Under the pieces are notes generated by a model. That model did not search any database. It saw nothing but the letters and a program-made list of their open reading frames with translations, and was not told the origin of the DNA. The translations under genes were made by a program, and so were the position numbers. Positions 1 through 9,745 of a DNA stretch of 64,000 bases are shown in pieces (within the stretch, counting starts at the first letter, position 1; each line of letters opens with the position of its first letter). The stretch lies in contig NZ_CP034444.1 in assembly GCF_003952385.1 (NCBI RefSeq), positions 2,542,001 through 2,606,000 of the forward strand, in the 5' to 3' direction. The DNA comes from Mesorhizobium sp. M1D.F.Ca.ET.043.01.1.1. Lineage in GTDB: Bacteria > Pseudomonadota > Alphaproteobacteria > Rhizobiales > Rhizobiaceae.

Positions 1-1212
1 GGCTTCGACTACGAGTTCGCCAGCGCGACCCAGTACTACAAGTCCGGCCGCTTCGACGAAGTGCTGCTGCGCGCCGCCGAGCGCTATGACGAGATCATGG
101 CGGTGATGCTGCCGACGCTGGGCGAAGAGCGCCAGGCGACCTACAGTCCGTTCCTGCCGATCTCGCCGAAGAGCGGCCGCGTGCTCTACGTGCCGATGAA
201 GCATGTCGACGCCAAGGCCGGCACCATCACCTTCGACGACGAAGGCACCGAGACCACGCTGCCCGTCACCGGCGGCAAGGTGAAGCTGCAGTGGAAGCCG
301 GATTTCGGCATGCGCTGGGCAGCGCTCGGCGTCGATTTCGAGATGTTCGGCAAGGACCACCAGACCAACGCGGCGATCTACGACCGCATCTGCAACATTC
401 TCGGCGGCCGCGCGCCGGAGCATTTCGTCTACGAACTGTTCCTCGACGAGAACGGCCAGAAGATCTCGAAGTCGAAGGGCAACGGCCTCACCATCGACGA
501 ATGGCTGACCTATGCGCCGACCGAGAGCCTCGGCCTCTACATGTACCAGCGGCCGCGGCAGGCCAAGAAGCTCTATTTCGACGTCATCCCGAAGGCGGTC
601 GACGAATACTATGCTTTCCTCTCCGCCTATCCCCGGCAGGACTGGAAGGAGCGGCTCGGCAACCCGGTCTGGCACATGCATGACGGCAATCCGCCGGCCA
701 TCGACCTGCCGGTGCCGTTCGCGCTGCTGCTCAACCTGGTGAGCGCTTCCAACGCGCATGACAAGGCGGTGCTGTGGGGCTTCATCTCGCGTCATGCGCC
801 GGGCGTGACGCCGCAGACGCACCCCGAGCTCGACCGTCTGACCGGCTACGCGATCCGCTATTTCGACGATTTCGTGAAGCCCACCAAGGTCTATCGCGCC
901 GCCGACGAGGTGGAGCGCGAGGCGCTGGCGAAGCTCTCGGAAGCGCTCGGTGCCCTGCCGCAAGGCGCCGACGGCGAGGCGATCCAGAATGCGGCACTCA
1001 ACGTCGCGCGGCGGATCGAGCGCTACCAGGACCATTCCAAGCAGAGCCCGGAAGGCGGCCCCGGCGTGTCGGTCGCCTTCTTCCAGATGATCTACCAGGT
1101 GCTGATCGGGCAGGAACGCGGGCCGCGCTTCGGCTCCTTCGCGGCGCTCTACGGCATCGCGGAGACGCGCGCGCTCATTGTGCGGGCGCTGGCAGGTCAG
1201 TTGGCGGCGTAA
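1..1212 (+). CDS. lysK: Lysyl-tRNA synthetase, class I (3' part)
   Basis: Charges tRNA-Lys with lysine in the cytoplasm. The reading frame is open from base 1, so the 5' end with the HIGH motif lies outside the window. The class I signature KISKSKG lies at 460-480 (visible residues 154-160), following a stretch ([10 protein letters not shown]) typical of archaeal-type class I LysRS. Alphaproteobacteria commonly use this form instead of class II LysS. The C-terminal region is the helical anticodon-binding part. The last 38 bp overlap the convergent nuclease-like gene. I am confident of the family; only the start is missing. Confidence 0.93.
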   Translation, partial: GFDYEFASATQYYKSGRFDEVLLRAAERYDEIMAVMLPTLGEERQATYSPFLPISPKSGRVLYVPMKHVDAKAGTITFDDEGTETTLPVTGGKVKLQWKPDFGMRWAALGVDFEMFGKDHQTNAAIYDRICNILGGRAPEHFVYELFLDENGQKISKSKGNGLTIDEWLTYAPTESLGLYMYQRPRQAKKLYFDVIPKAVDEYYAFLSAYPRQDWKERLGNPVWHMHDGNPPAIDLPVPFALLLNLVSASNAHDKAVLWGFISRHAPGVTPQTHPELDRLTGYAIRYFDDFVKPTKVYRAADEVEREALAKLSEALGALPQGADGEAIQNAALNVARRIERYQDHSKQSPEGGPGVSVAFFQMIYQVLIGQERGPRFGSFAALYGIAETRALIVRALAGQLAA

Positions 1213-2044
1213 CGGCGCTATCTTCCGCAGGCAGGATTGAAGCTGGCGCGGCAGGCGCCGACGCGCTGGCGGCTGGCAATGCCGGCAGGCCGCCAAGGTT
1301 CGGCGCCGTGCCGAAGATGCCCTTCCTGGCCGCACGCGCCTTGTCGCTCGCCTCGACATAGGGGCCGCCCTTCGTGGCGCGAGCCCAGCCGTTTTCCACC
1401 AGCCACTCTCCGATATCCTTGTTGCCGACCCAGCACTGCGCGGAAACGGCATCCCGCCCGCCTTGCGAAGGCACGGCGCAGGCTAGCGTCCGCCCTCGCA
1501 GGAAGGCACGGAATGCGGTCCGGGCACGCGCACCGCACGCCCAGGATTTGCCTTCATCGCTGCAGGTCTCGTCGTCCTTCACCACCTCGATACCCGAAAC
1601 GGTGACAGAATAGCCTTTCGCCTCAATAACGCCGGCGGCGGAAGCGACGGGTTGGAACAGCTTGGTGCCGTCCCGGCCGTCCGGCATCTTCGATTTGCGC
1701 GGCTTGGGCGGGCCGGCCAGCGCAAGATCGCTGAGCGGCGCGCGCGGCCCGACCCGCTCCAACTGCTCCTCGGAAAGCTCGGGCGGCGCCACGATCTCCG
1801 GATCGATCGCCCGCGAATGGGCCACCGGTTTCGGCGGCTCGGGAGCAGCCGGCTGCGGAATGGCGGAGGTCGCAGGCTCCTCGGGCGCCGCATCGGTGCC
1901 TTGCCTAGGAAGCGCATCGGCCGGATCGATCCGATCGACCGCGACGACGCTTTCGCTGCCCTTCAGCGAACGGCCTCCGGCGACGACCAGCGCCGCCATC
2001 GCCGGAACCGCGAGAAGCGCAAGGCCAAGATGGAGAATCCGCAC
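1175..2044 (-). CDS. Thermonuclease-family (SNase-like) secreted or anchored protein
   Basis: About 289 residues. I chose a GTG start at 2044 because it lies just after the upstream repressor stop and is followed directly by a hydrophobic N-terminal segment ([19 protein letters not shown]), a signal peptide or membrane anchor. A proline/alanine-rich linker follows. The C-terminal region from about residue 130 to 245 resembles staphylococcal-nuclease/YncB domains ([46 protein letters not shown]). I cannot assign all three catalytic residues, so activity is uncertain. A proline-rich tail closes the protein. It probably shares a transcript with the S24 regulator, 10 bp upstream. Its 3' end overlaps lysK by 38 bp in convergent orientation. 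Confidence 0.72.
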   Translation of the reverse strand: MRILHLGLALLAVPAMAALVVAGGRSLKGSESVVAVDRIDPADALPRQGTDAAPEEPATSAIPQPAAPEPPKPVAHSRAIDPEIVAPPELSEEQLERVGPRAPLSDLALAGPPKPRKSKMPDGRDGTKLFQPVASAAGVIEAKGYSVTVSGIEVVKDDETCSDEGKSWACGARARTAFRAFLRGRTLACAVPSQGGRDAVSAQCWVGNKDIGEWLVENGWARATKGGPYVEASDKARAARKGIFGTAPNLGGLPALPAASASAPAAPASILPAEDSAVTPPTDLPAPAQ

Positions 2045-2054
2045 CAGCCCGGAC

Positions 2055-2696
2055 CTACTGGCTTGCCCAGACGATCCGCGCCACCCATTCGACCTCGCGC
2101 ATCGGGATGTCGCGGTCCGGGTGAGCGGGATTGAGCGAGACCAGCACGATCGATTTCGCGGTCTGGCGAGCGAGCACCTTGGCCATAACCTCGCCGGCAA
2201 CAGTCTTGACGACGACGCGGTCGCCCTTGCGCGTCGGCGCGCCCGGCTCGACGATCAGCACGTCGCCGTTGCGGTAGAGCGGCAGCATGGAATCGCCCTG
2301 GACTTTCAGCGCATAGGAGGTTTCCGCCGCCCGCGTCGGAAGCTCGACCAGATCCCAGCCCTGCCCCGAGGGATAGCCGGCATCGTCGAAGAAGCCGCCG
2401 GCGCCGGCCTGGGCAAAGCCAAGCAGCGGCACGGCCATTCGCGGCTGCGGCGCCGCGGTGCCGCCGCGGCCTTCGACCAGCACGGTGAATTCCTGCAGCG
2501 AGGCGCCGGTGGCCTCGATGATCTTGGCCAGCGATTCGGTCGAGGGCCAGCGCGGTCGGCCGTCGGAAGACAGGCGCTTGGACTTGTTGAAGGCGGTCGA
2601 ATCGAGGCCCGCGCGCCTGGCGAGACCGGAAGCAGACAGCGAATAGCGCTCGGCAAGAGCGTCGATTGCGGCCCAGACGCGATCGTGTGAGAGCAA
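2055..2696 (-). CDS. S24/LexA-like HTH transcriptional repressor
   Basis: A 213-residue phage-repressor-like regulator. Residues about 1-75 form a helix-turn-helix domain (LSASGLARRAGLDSTAFNKS). Residues about 90-205 form an S24 peptidase domain with the serine nucleophile in GDSM (S136) and a candidate catalytic lysine at K164 (VVVKT). An Ala-Gly pair at 97-98 sits where LexA-type proteins self-cleave. This suggests a stress- or RecA-responsive repressor, but no target operator is evident. It is not LexA itself: the N-terminal HTH is of the XRE/CI type. It lies immediately upstream of the nuclease-like gene and may control it. Confidence 0.85.
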   Translation of the reverse strand: MLSHDRVWAAIDALAERYSLSASGLARRAGLDSTAFNKSKRLSSDGRPRWPSTESLAKIIEATGASLQEFTVLVEGRGGTAAPQPRMAVPLLGFAQAGAGGFFDDAGYPSGQGWDLVELPTRAAETSYALKVQGDSMLPLYRNGDVLIVEPGAPTRKGDRVVVKTVAGEVMAKVLARQTAKSIVLVSLNPAHPDRDIPMREVEWVARIVWASQ

Positions 2697-2865
2697 GTCC
2701 GCTCTCCTTCGAAACAGGAAAAAATGCCTCAGCGTTGTCTAGCGCGCGACCGTCCGATTGTCCATCGGCGCGGACAGCGGATTGAAGAGAAAGTCGAAGA
2801 GAGCCTCGATAGCCGCCCTACGCAAGCGCAGGCCGCCTGCGAGCCGGCCAATGGCGTTTTCCGTG

Positions 2866-3786
2866 TTAGTCGGCGTTGGTGTCGAGCGTGCCGACCTCGG
2901 CCAGGCTGGTGTCGCGCGCCAGCCCGCCGATCGAGCCGCGCAGCACTTTCAGCCGCTGGCTCGCCATGCGCGCCCATTCCAGCAGCGGCCACAACGTCAG
3001 CCGCACGACGTCGTTGGACGGTATCCCGTCCGCTCCCATGGCGACAGCGCACGGCCCCGGCACACGATAGGTGCCGAATATCCAGTCGAAGAACGGGAAC
3101 ACGTTGGCGAGGTTTTTGCCGTACGCCGCCGGCTCGTTGGCATGGTGCCAGCGATGGAAGCGCGGCGAGGCGATGAGCATCCGCAGGGGGCCATGGCCCC
3201 AGTCGACATCGACATGGACATAGACGTTGTGAAGCACGAGGATCGCCGCGCCGATGCCCATGGCGTCGGCGGGCAGTCCAAGCCAGGTCAGCAGGATCGT
3301 GTAGGAACCCCACATCACCAGCATTTCGAGCGCGTGGACGCGGTACGTCGTCAACCCGTTGACCACCGGATCGGAATGGTGGATCGCATGCACGGGCCAA
3401 AGCCATTTGAGGTGCATGATGCGATGGTTCCAGTAATTGGCGAAGTCATGCGCCAATATGGCCACGAGGCTGAGCAGCCAGACCGGCAATCCGTCCCAGA
3501 CGGCGCTCGCCACGCTGGGAACGCCGAGCAGGCTGTAAAGCGTCTTGAATTGTTCCGACAGCAGCCAGACCGCGGGGACCAACACGAGGTTGATGTGGAA
3601 AATAGCCAGTGTCGCCGCAACGCTTTCGACGGCGCGGCGCGACCAGGAGAGCCGCCAACCCTTGCGCGCGATATCGACAGCCAGGAGCAAGAGCAGGAAC
3701 GAAAAGACGCACTGCTTGCCGGGGTCATTCACCTGGCCGCGCCAGGCGTCCAAAACGGCATTGATGTAATGGACTATGTCGCCCAC
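2866..3786 (-). CDS. Sterol desaturase / fatty acid hydroxylase family membrane protein
   Basis: A 306-residue integral membrane protein with the histidine clusters of the non-haem di-iron fatty-acid-hydroxylase superfamily: HDFANYWNHRIMH (H113, H121, H125), HAIHH (H133, H136, H137) and HRWHH (H211, H214, H215). Hydrophobic segments flank them (about 28-38, 58-76, 100-112, 155-190). Members hydroxylate or desaturate sterols, carotenoids, lipids or hopanoid-related substrates; the substrate here cannot be read from sequence. The gene stands alone, upstream of a roughly 285-bp repeat-containing gap. Confidence 0.88.
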   Translation of the reverse strand: MGDIVHYINAVLDAWRGQVNDPGKQCVFSFLLLLLAVDIARKGWRLSWSRRAVESVAATLAIFHINLVLVPAVWLLSEQFKTLYSLLGVPSVASAVWDGLPVWLLSLVAILAHDFANYWNHRIMHLKWLWPVHAIHHSDPVVNGLTTYRVHALEMLVMWGSYTILLTWLGLPADAMGIGAAILVLHNVYVHVDVDWGHGPLRMLIASPRFHRWHHANEPAAYGKNLANVFPFFDWIFGTYRVPGPCAVAMGADGIPSNDVVRLTLWPLLEWARMASQRLKVLRGSIGGLARDTSLAEVGTLDTNAD

Positions 3787-4071
3787 GCCCCTGTCCCCAC
3801 CCCGTGCCGGAGAGCGGGCGCGACCCCGTTCGCGCGACCCCGGTCCGGCAGTCAGAGCGGTTCAGCTTTTCAGTGATCCGCCCCAAGCATCTGTTTTTGC
3901 GCAATTCCGGACGGAAAACCGCTACGCAGTTTTCCTGGAATTGCCCTAGCCTTAGTCGGATTTGCTTAAGGTCGGCTGAAGAGGGGCTTGCGCATTGAAT
4001 CTTCTCTTCCCGCCGACGACCGCCGGAGCATTCCAGGAAAATCCGCAGCGGTTTTCAGCACGCGACGCGTT
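3787..4071. other. Intergenic gap with mosaic repeats
   Basis: No gene is visible here. It holds one full copy of the CGGACGGAAAACCGCTACGC repeat (3854-3949) and an inverted partial copy (about 4023-4075, containing CCAGGAAAAT and AGCGGTTTTC). The partial copy directly abuts the stop codon of the thioesterase gene. Confidence 0.6.
3854..3949. repeat. Mosaic palindromic repeat, family 1 copy
   Basis: Begins AGAGCGGTTCAG and ends with CAATTCCGGACGGAAAACCG ... TTTTCCTGGAATTG, whose ends form an imperfect stem (CAATTCC / GGAATTG). It is closely matched by 40029-40132 and partly by 35521-35560. It resembles the intergenic mosaic elements known from rhizobia; the family name was not verified. Confidence 0.75.
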
Positions 4072-4617
4072 CTAGGGCGTGCCCTTGGCCAAGCGTCGCA
4101 GTGTCTGGTGAGACGCCATGAACATCCGCTCCGCCTCGGTGGGTGGGCGCGGCGCGGCGGAACGGCCAAGCGCGGCGACGACCTCGTCGATCTCGAGAAA
4201 GCGGCGGCCACGACGGTCATAGACGCCGCCGGTGGTCTTGATCAGCGCCGCCGTTTCGCCATTGTCCAGGACGAAACGGTGCCTGCCGATGACCGATGTG
4301 CCTTCCCAGGTCTCGATCGACGACATAACCTCGAAGCGGCGCCACAGCCTGATCTCGCGTGCATAAGCCACCTGGAGTCCGCCGATCATCGGCGCCCAGC
4401 CGTTCCTGCGCGCCAAAGCGACGAGGCCGATGCGCAGAAAGAGATCGATGCGGCCGAGGTCGGCCAGCATCATGTAGCGCGCGTTGTTGAGATGGCCGTT
4501 GAAGTCGATGTCGGTCGGCAGGCAGCGGAAGGCCAGCCGGCTTTGCTCGCCGACCACGTAAGGGCCACGGCTTCGCGCCGTGGCCGTCATGCGCGCGAGG
4601 CGCCCCCAGACATACAT
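4072..4617 (-). CDS. Acyl-CoA thioesterase-like hotdog protein
   Basis: A 181-residue single-domain hotdog-fold protein of the 4-hydroxybenzoyl-CoA-thioesterase/THEM6-like type. The motif DIDFNGHLNNARYMMLADLGR (about residues 36-56) carries the aspartate and the HLNNARY helix typical of these enzymes, which hydrolyse acyl-CoA thioesters. It is the last gene of the minus-strand acyl-CoA oxidation cluster, 9 bp after the FadB-like gene, so it may release free acid or recycle CoA from pathway intermediates. Specificity is unknown. The stop codon abuts a repeat remnant. Confidence 0.78.
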   Translation of the reverse strand: MYVWGRLARMTATARSRGPYVVGEQSRLAFRCLPTDIDFNGHLNNARYMMLADLGRIDLFLRIGLVALARRNGWAPMIGGLQVAYAREIRLWRRFEVMSSIETWEGTSVIGRHRFVLDNGETAALIKTTGGVYDRRGRRFLEIDEVVAALGRSAAPRPPTEAERMFMASHQTLRRLAKGTP

Positions 4618-4626
4618 GACTGGGCC

Positions 4627-6846
4627 TCAGGCGGCCTTCCTGACCTCGCCCTTCTGGTAGGGGTCGAAGCGCTGGTAGAAGGTCTCGCCTTTCTCGGCCA
4701 TGTCGAGCAGAAGCTTGGGCGCCTTGAATTCGGCGCCGTATTTCTTCTGCAGGCCCTTGGCGATCTTGACGAAACGCTTGGCGCCGATGCCGTCGATGTA
4801 GGACAGCGCGCCGCCGGTGAAGGGAGCGAAGCCGAAGGCCAGGATCGAGCCGACATCGGCCTCGCGCGGATCGGTGACGATCCCCTCTTCCATCACGCGG
4901 ACCGCCTCAAGCGCGATGGTGACCAGCAGGCGCTCCTTCAGTTCCTCGTAGTCGACCTTCTCCGGCCTGAGCTGCGGATAGAGATCCTTGAGGCCCGGCC
5001 ACAGCTTCTTCTTCGCCGGCTTGGCCGGATAGTCGTAGAAGCCCTTGCCATTCTTGCGGCCGAAGCGGCCATGCGTGTCGACCATGGTGTTGATCAGCGC
5101 CATCTGCTCCGGATCGACGGCCTTCTCGCCGAGATCCCTGATGGTCTGCTTCATGATCTTCTGGGCAAGATCGATCGCCGTCTCGTCGGTCAGCGCCAGC
5201 GGGCCGACCGGCATGCCGGCGGCCTTGGCGGCGTTCTCGATCATCGCCGCCGGCACGCCTTCGATCAGCATCTTGTAGGCTTCGGACATATAGCGCAGCA
5301 CGCAGCGGTTGACGTAGAAGCCGCGCGTGTCGTTGACGACGATCGGCGTCTTCTTGATGGCGCGCACGAAATCGATGGCGACCGCGAGCGCCTTGTCGCC
5401 TGTCTTCTTGCCCAGGATGATCTCGACCAGCATCATCTTGTCGACCGGCGAGAAGAAGTGGATGCCGACGAAATTCTTCGGCCGCGTCGAGTTCTTCGCC
5501 AGCGAGGTGATCGGTATGGTCGAGGTGTTCGAGGCGAAGATCGCCGACGATTTCAGCACCGCCTCCGCCTTCTCGGTGGCGAGCTTCTTGACGGCCGAAT
5601 CCTCAAAGACCGCCTCGACGACGAGGTCGCATCCGGCGAGGTCGGCATAGTCGGCCGTCGGCGTGATCAGCGACAGGAGCCTGTCCTTCTCCTCGGGCTT
5701 GGCACGACCCTTCTTGACCTGATCCGCCATCAGGCCGTCGGAATGCGCCTTGCCCTTCTCGGCCGACTCCATGTCGCGGTCGAGCAGCACGACCGGAATG
5801 CCGGCCTTGGCCGTGACATAGGCAATGCCGGCGCCCATGAAGCCGGCGCCGAGGATGCCGATCTTCTTGAACTTGGTGTCCGGCACGCCGGCCGGACGGC
5901 GCGCGCCCTTGTTCAGTTCCTGCAGCGACACGAATAGCGAGCGGATCATCGCCGCCGCTTGCTTGGTCTGCATGATCTCGGTGAAGTAGCGCTGCTCGAT
6001 CCTGAGCGCCGTGTCGAAGGGCACCAGCAGGCCTTCATAGACGCATTTCAGGATCGCGGCCGCGGCCGGGTAATTGCCGTAGGTCTCGCGGCGCAGGATG
6101 GCGATGGCCGGCGGCCAGAGATTGGCGCCGGCCGCCGAATAGATCGGACCGCCGGGCAGCTTGAAGCCTTTCTCGTCCCAGGGCGCCACCGGCCTCAGGC
6201 CGTCTTTGATCATCGCCTTGGCGGTCTCGACAAGCTTCTTCGGCTCGGCGATCTCGTGGATCAGGCCCATCGACTTCGCTTTCTGCGGCGTGAGATTCTG
6301 GCCGGTGGTCAGCATCTGCAACGCTTGCTGCTGGTCGGTCAGCCGCGGCACGCGCTGGGTGCCGCCGGCACCCGGGAAGATGCCGATCTTCACCTCGGGA
6401 AGCGCCATCTTCACCTTGTCGGAATCGGCCGCGACACGGCCGTGGCAGGCGAGCGACATCTCGAAGGCGCCGCCCATGCAGGTGCCGTTGATCGCCGATA
6501 CCCACGGCTTGCCGGACGTCTCGATCTTGCGGAACAGGCCGGTCATGTAGCCGGCATTGTCGAACAGCGCCTTGGTCGCCTTGTCGAGGTCCTTCTCCTT
6601 GTCGACGGCGAAGGTGGCGAGCATCTTCTGCAGCATGGTGATGTCGGCGCCGCCGGAGAAGCTGTCCTTGCCGGAGGTGATGACCGCGCCCTTGACGGCG
6701 GCGTCGCCGGCGACCTTATCGACGATGGCATTGAGCTCGCGCATCGCCTCCTCGGTGAAGACGTTCATCGAGCGTCCCGGCATGTCCCAGGTGATCAGTG
6801 CGATGCCGTCGGCGTCGATGTCGAGGGTGAAGTTGGTGTAGCTCAT
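4627..6846 (-). CDS. fadJ: Bifunctional enoyl-CoA hydratase / 3-hydroxyacyl-CoA dehydrogenase (FadB/FadJ type)
   Basis: A 739-residue multifunctional beta-oxidation enzyme. The N-terminal crotonase domain (about 1-190) shows the oxyanion-hole region NGTCMGGAFEMSLACH and LPEVKIGIFPGAGGTQR with the expected glutamates. The NAD-binding 3-hydroxyacyl-CoA dehydrogenase domain starts near residue 325 (ILGAGFMGAGIA), followed by GIHFFSPVDKMMLVEII with the catalytic histidine and two C-terminal dehydrogenase domains. A good ribosome-binding site (GGGGAGAG) precedes the ATG. It lies 15 bp after the thiolase gene and pairs with it as in fadBA-type operons. fadB versus fadJ cannot be separated from sequence alone. 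Confidence 0.93.
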   Translation of the reverse strand: MSYTNFTLDIDADGIALITWDMPGRSMNVFTEEAMRELNAIVDKVAGDAAVKGAVITSGKDSFSGGADITMLQKMLATFAVDKEKDLDKATKALFDNAGYMTGLFRKIETSGKPWVSAINGTCMGGAFEMSLACHGRVAADSDKVKMALPEVKIGIFPGAGGTQRVPRLTDQQQALQMLTTGQNLTPQKAKSMGLIHEIAEPKKLVETAKAMIKDGLRPVAPWDEKGFKLPGGPIYSAAGANLWPPAIAILRRETYGNYPAAAAILKCVYEGLLVPFDTALRIEQRYFTEIMQTKQAAAMIRSLFVSLQELNKGARRPAGVPDTKFKKIGILGAGFMGAGIAYVTAKAGIPVVLLDRDMESAEKGKAHSDGLMADQVKKGRAKPEEKDRLLSLITPTADYADLAGCDLVVEAVFEDSAVKKLATEKAEAVLKSSAIFASNTSTIPITSLAKNSTRPKNFVGIHFFSPVDKMMLVEIILGKKTGDKALAVAIDFVRAIKKTPIVVNDTRGFYVNRCVLRYMSEAYKMLIEGVPAAMIENAAKAAGMPVGPLALTDETAIDLAQKIMKQTIRDLGEKAVDPEQMALINTMVDTHGRFGRKNGKGFYDYPAKPAKKKLWPGLKDLYPQLRPEKVDYEELKERLLVTIALEAVRVMEEGIVTDPREADVGSILAFGFAPFTGGALSYIDGIGAKRFVKIAKGLQKKYGAEFKAPKLLLDMAEKGETFYQRFDPYQKGEVRKAA

Positions 6847-6861
6847 CTTTTTCTCTCCCCT

Positions 6862-8070
<1,209 letters not shown>

Positions 8071-8108
8071 TTTCGGTTCCTTCCTTGTGGTGCCGTCTAA
8101 GGCTTGCT

Positions 8109-8510
8109 TTAGCGCAAAGCCGCACGCAGGCGATTCAGTTCGTTCTTGAAGTTGGCTGCGTCAGCCGGAGCGGCTTCAGCCCAGAGTTCCATCAGTTCAG
8201 AGTTAGGGCCGCTCACGCATTCGACTGCCTGGATTGCCTTGCCCTTCAATCCACTCAAAGCTTGCCAGTTCGAGACAGTTCGCAACGCTGTTCCTGCGGG
8301 TTCAGACAAGAACTCGGACTTCCCGTTAGCTGCGGCGACAATTGCAGCGGCGGCCAGTGCAACCGAGCCATCCGGCGCCTCGATGTAGTCAGGATTGCTG
8401 CAAGCCGCATCAAGCGCATCCGCAACGGCGACGGCGCCACTGTTCTCAAATTCGGCCACGAAATCGGCTGCGTCATCGTTTTCGAATATTTTGAAACCCC
8501 ATGCGCCCAT
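8109..8510 (-). CDS. DUF4259 domain protein
   Basis: A 133-residue small acidic protein starting MGAWGFKIFENDDAADFVAEF, the hallmark N-terminus of DUF4259 proteins, whose function is unknown. The rest is helical and acidic. It lies between acyl-CoA dehydrogenase (10 bp upstream) and thiolase (38 bp downstream), an odd guest in a beta-oxidation operon. Its base composition looks visibly less GC-rich than its neighbours, which would fit later insertion. It has no transmembrane segment or signal peptide. Confidence 0.8.
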   Translation of the reverse strand: MGAWGFKIFENDDAADFVAEFENSGAVAVADALDAACSNPDYIEAPDGSVALAAAAIVAAANGKSEFLSEPAGTALRTVSNWQALSGLKGKAIQAVECVSGPNSELMELWAEAAPADAANFKNELNRLRAALR

Positions 8511-8520
8511 AATTGCTATC

Positions 8521-9693
8521 CTAAAGGCTCCTGCCGATCAGCAATTTCATGATCTCGTTGGTGCCGCCGTAGATGCGCTGGACGCGGGCGTCGCGGTACA
8601 TGCGGGCGATCGGGTATTCATTCATGTAGCCATAGCCGCCATGCAGTTGAAGGCATTCGTCGACGACTTTGCCCTGCAGATCGGACAGCCAGTACTTGGC
8701 CATCGAGGCCGTCACCGGATCGAGGCCGCCATCGATGTGGCGGGCGACGCAATCGTTATAGAAGACGCGGCCGATCGTTGCTTCGGTCTTCAGCTCCGCC
8801 AGCTTGAACTGGGTGTTCTGGAAATCGATGATCGCCTTGCCGAAGGCCTTGCGCTCCTTGACGTAGTCGATGGTGAGCGCCAGCGCCCGCTCGACCATGG
8901 CGATCGCGCCGGTGCCGATCTGCAGCCGCTCCTGCGGCAACTGCTGCATAAGCTGGACGAAGCCCTTGCCTTCCTCATGGCCGAGCAGGTTCGAGGTCGG
9001 CACGCGCACGTCGTTGAAAAACAGTTCGGACGTGTCGTTGGCCTTCAGGCCGATCTTGTCAAGGTTGCGGCCGCGCTGAAACCCTTCGACCTCGTCGGTC
9101 TCGACAACGATGAGCGAGGTGCCCTTGGCGCCCTTTTCCGGATCGGTCTTGGTGACGACGATGATCAGGTTGGCGAGCTGGCCGTTGGTGATGAAGGTCT
9201 TGGAGCCGCTGATCTTGTAGTGGTTGCCGTCCTTCTCGGCGCGAGTCTTGACGCCCTGCAGGTCGGAGCCGGCGCCAGGCTCGGTCATGGCGATGGCGCC
9301 GATCAGCTCGCCGGTCGCCAGCTTCGGCAGCCACTTCTGTTTCTGCTCTTCGGAGCCGTAATGCAGGATGTAAGGGGCGACGATCGAATTGTGCAGGCCG
9401 ATGCCGAAACCGTCGACGCCGACATGGCCGATCGCCTCGATGATGGCGCTCTCCTGCGCGAAGGTGCCGCCCGAGCCGCCGTATTTTTCCGGCATCGAGG
9501 CGCAGAGCAGGCCGGCGGCGCCCGCCTTCAGCCAGCTCTCGCGGTCGAACATCTCGTTCTTCTCGAACTCGTCGTAACGCGGCGCGATCTCCTCCGACAT
9601 GAAGCGCTGCGCCATGTCGTAGAGCATGCCGACCTCGTCCGCCGCCCAGGCGGGCTTCGGCAAGCCAAGAATTTCGGCTGGATTTGTCGCCAC
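8521..9693 (-). CDS. Acyl-CoA dehydrogenase
   Basis: A 390-residue FAD flavoenzyme catalysing alpha,beta-dehydrogenation of acyl-CoA, passing electrons to ETF. It shows the family signatures MTEPGAGSDLQG (flavin/substrate loop) and, near the C-terminus, QLHGGYGYMNEYPI and RIYGGTNEIMK with the catalytic-base glutamate (E380) in the usual position. It lies 52 bp after the larger dehydrogenase gene and belongs to the same minus-strand transcript. Chain-length specificity cannot be called. Confidence 0.92.
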   Translation of the reverse strand: MATNPAEILGLPKPAWAADEVGMLYDMAQRFMSEEIAPRYDEFEKNEMFDRESWLKAGAAGLLCASMPEKYGGSGGTFAQESAIIEAIGHVGVDGFGIGLHNSIVAPYILHYGSEEQKQKWLPKLATGELIGAIAMTEPGAGSDLQGVKTRAEKDGNHYKISGSKTFITNGQLANLIIVVTKTDPEKGAKGTSLIVVETDEVEGFQRGRNLDKIGLKANDTSELFFNDVRVPTSNLLGHEEGKGFVQLMQQLPQERLQIGTGAIAMVERALALTIDYVKERKAFGKAIIDFQNTQFKLAELKTEATIGRVFYNDCVARHIDGGLDPVTASMAKYWLSDLQGKVVDECLQLHGGYGYMNEYPIARMYRDARVQRIYGGTNEIMKLLIGRSL

Positions 9694-9745
9694 GATTTCC
9701 TCCGCGTTCCAACAATTGTGGGCCGGCTTCGCCGGCCCGCCAAAC

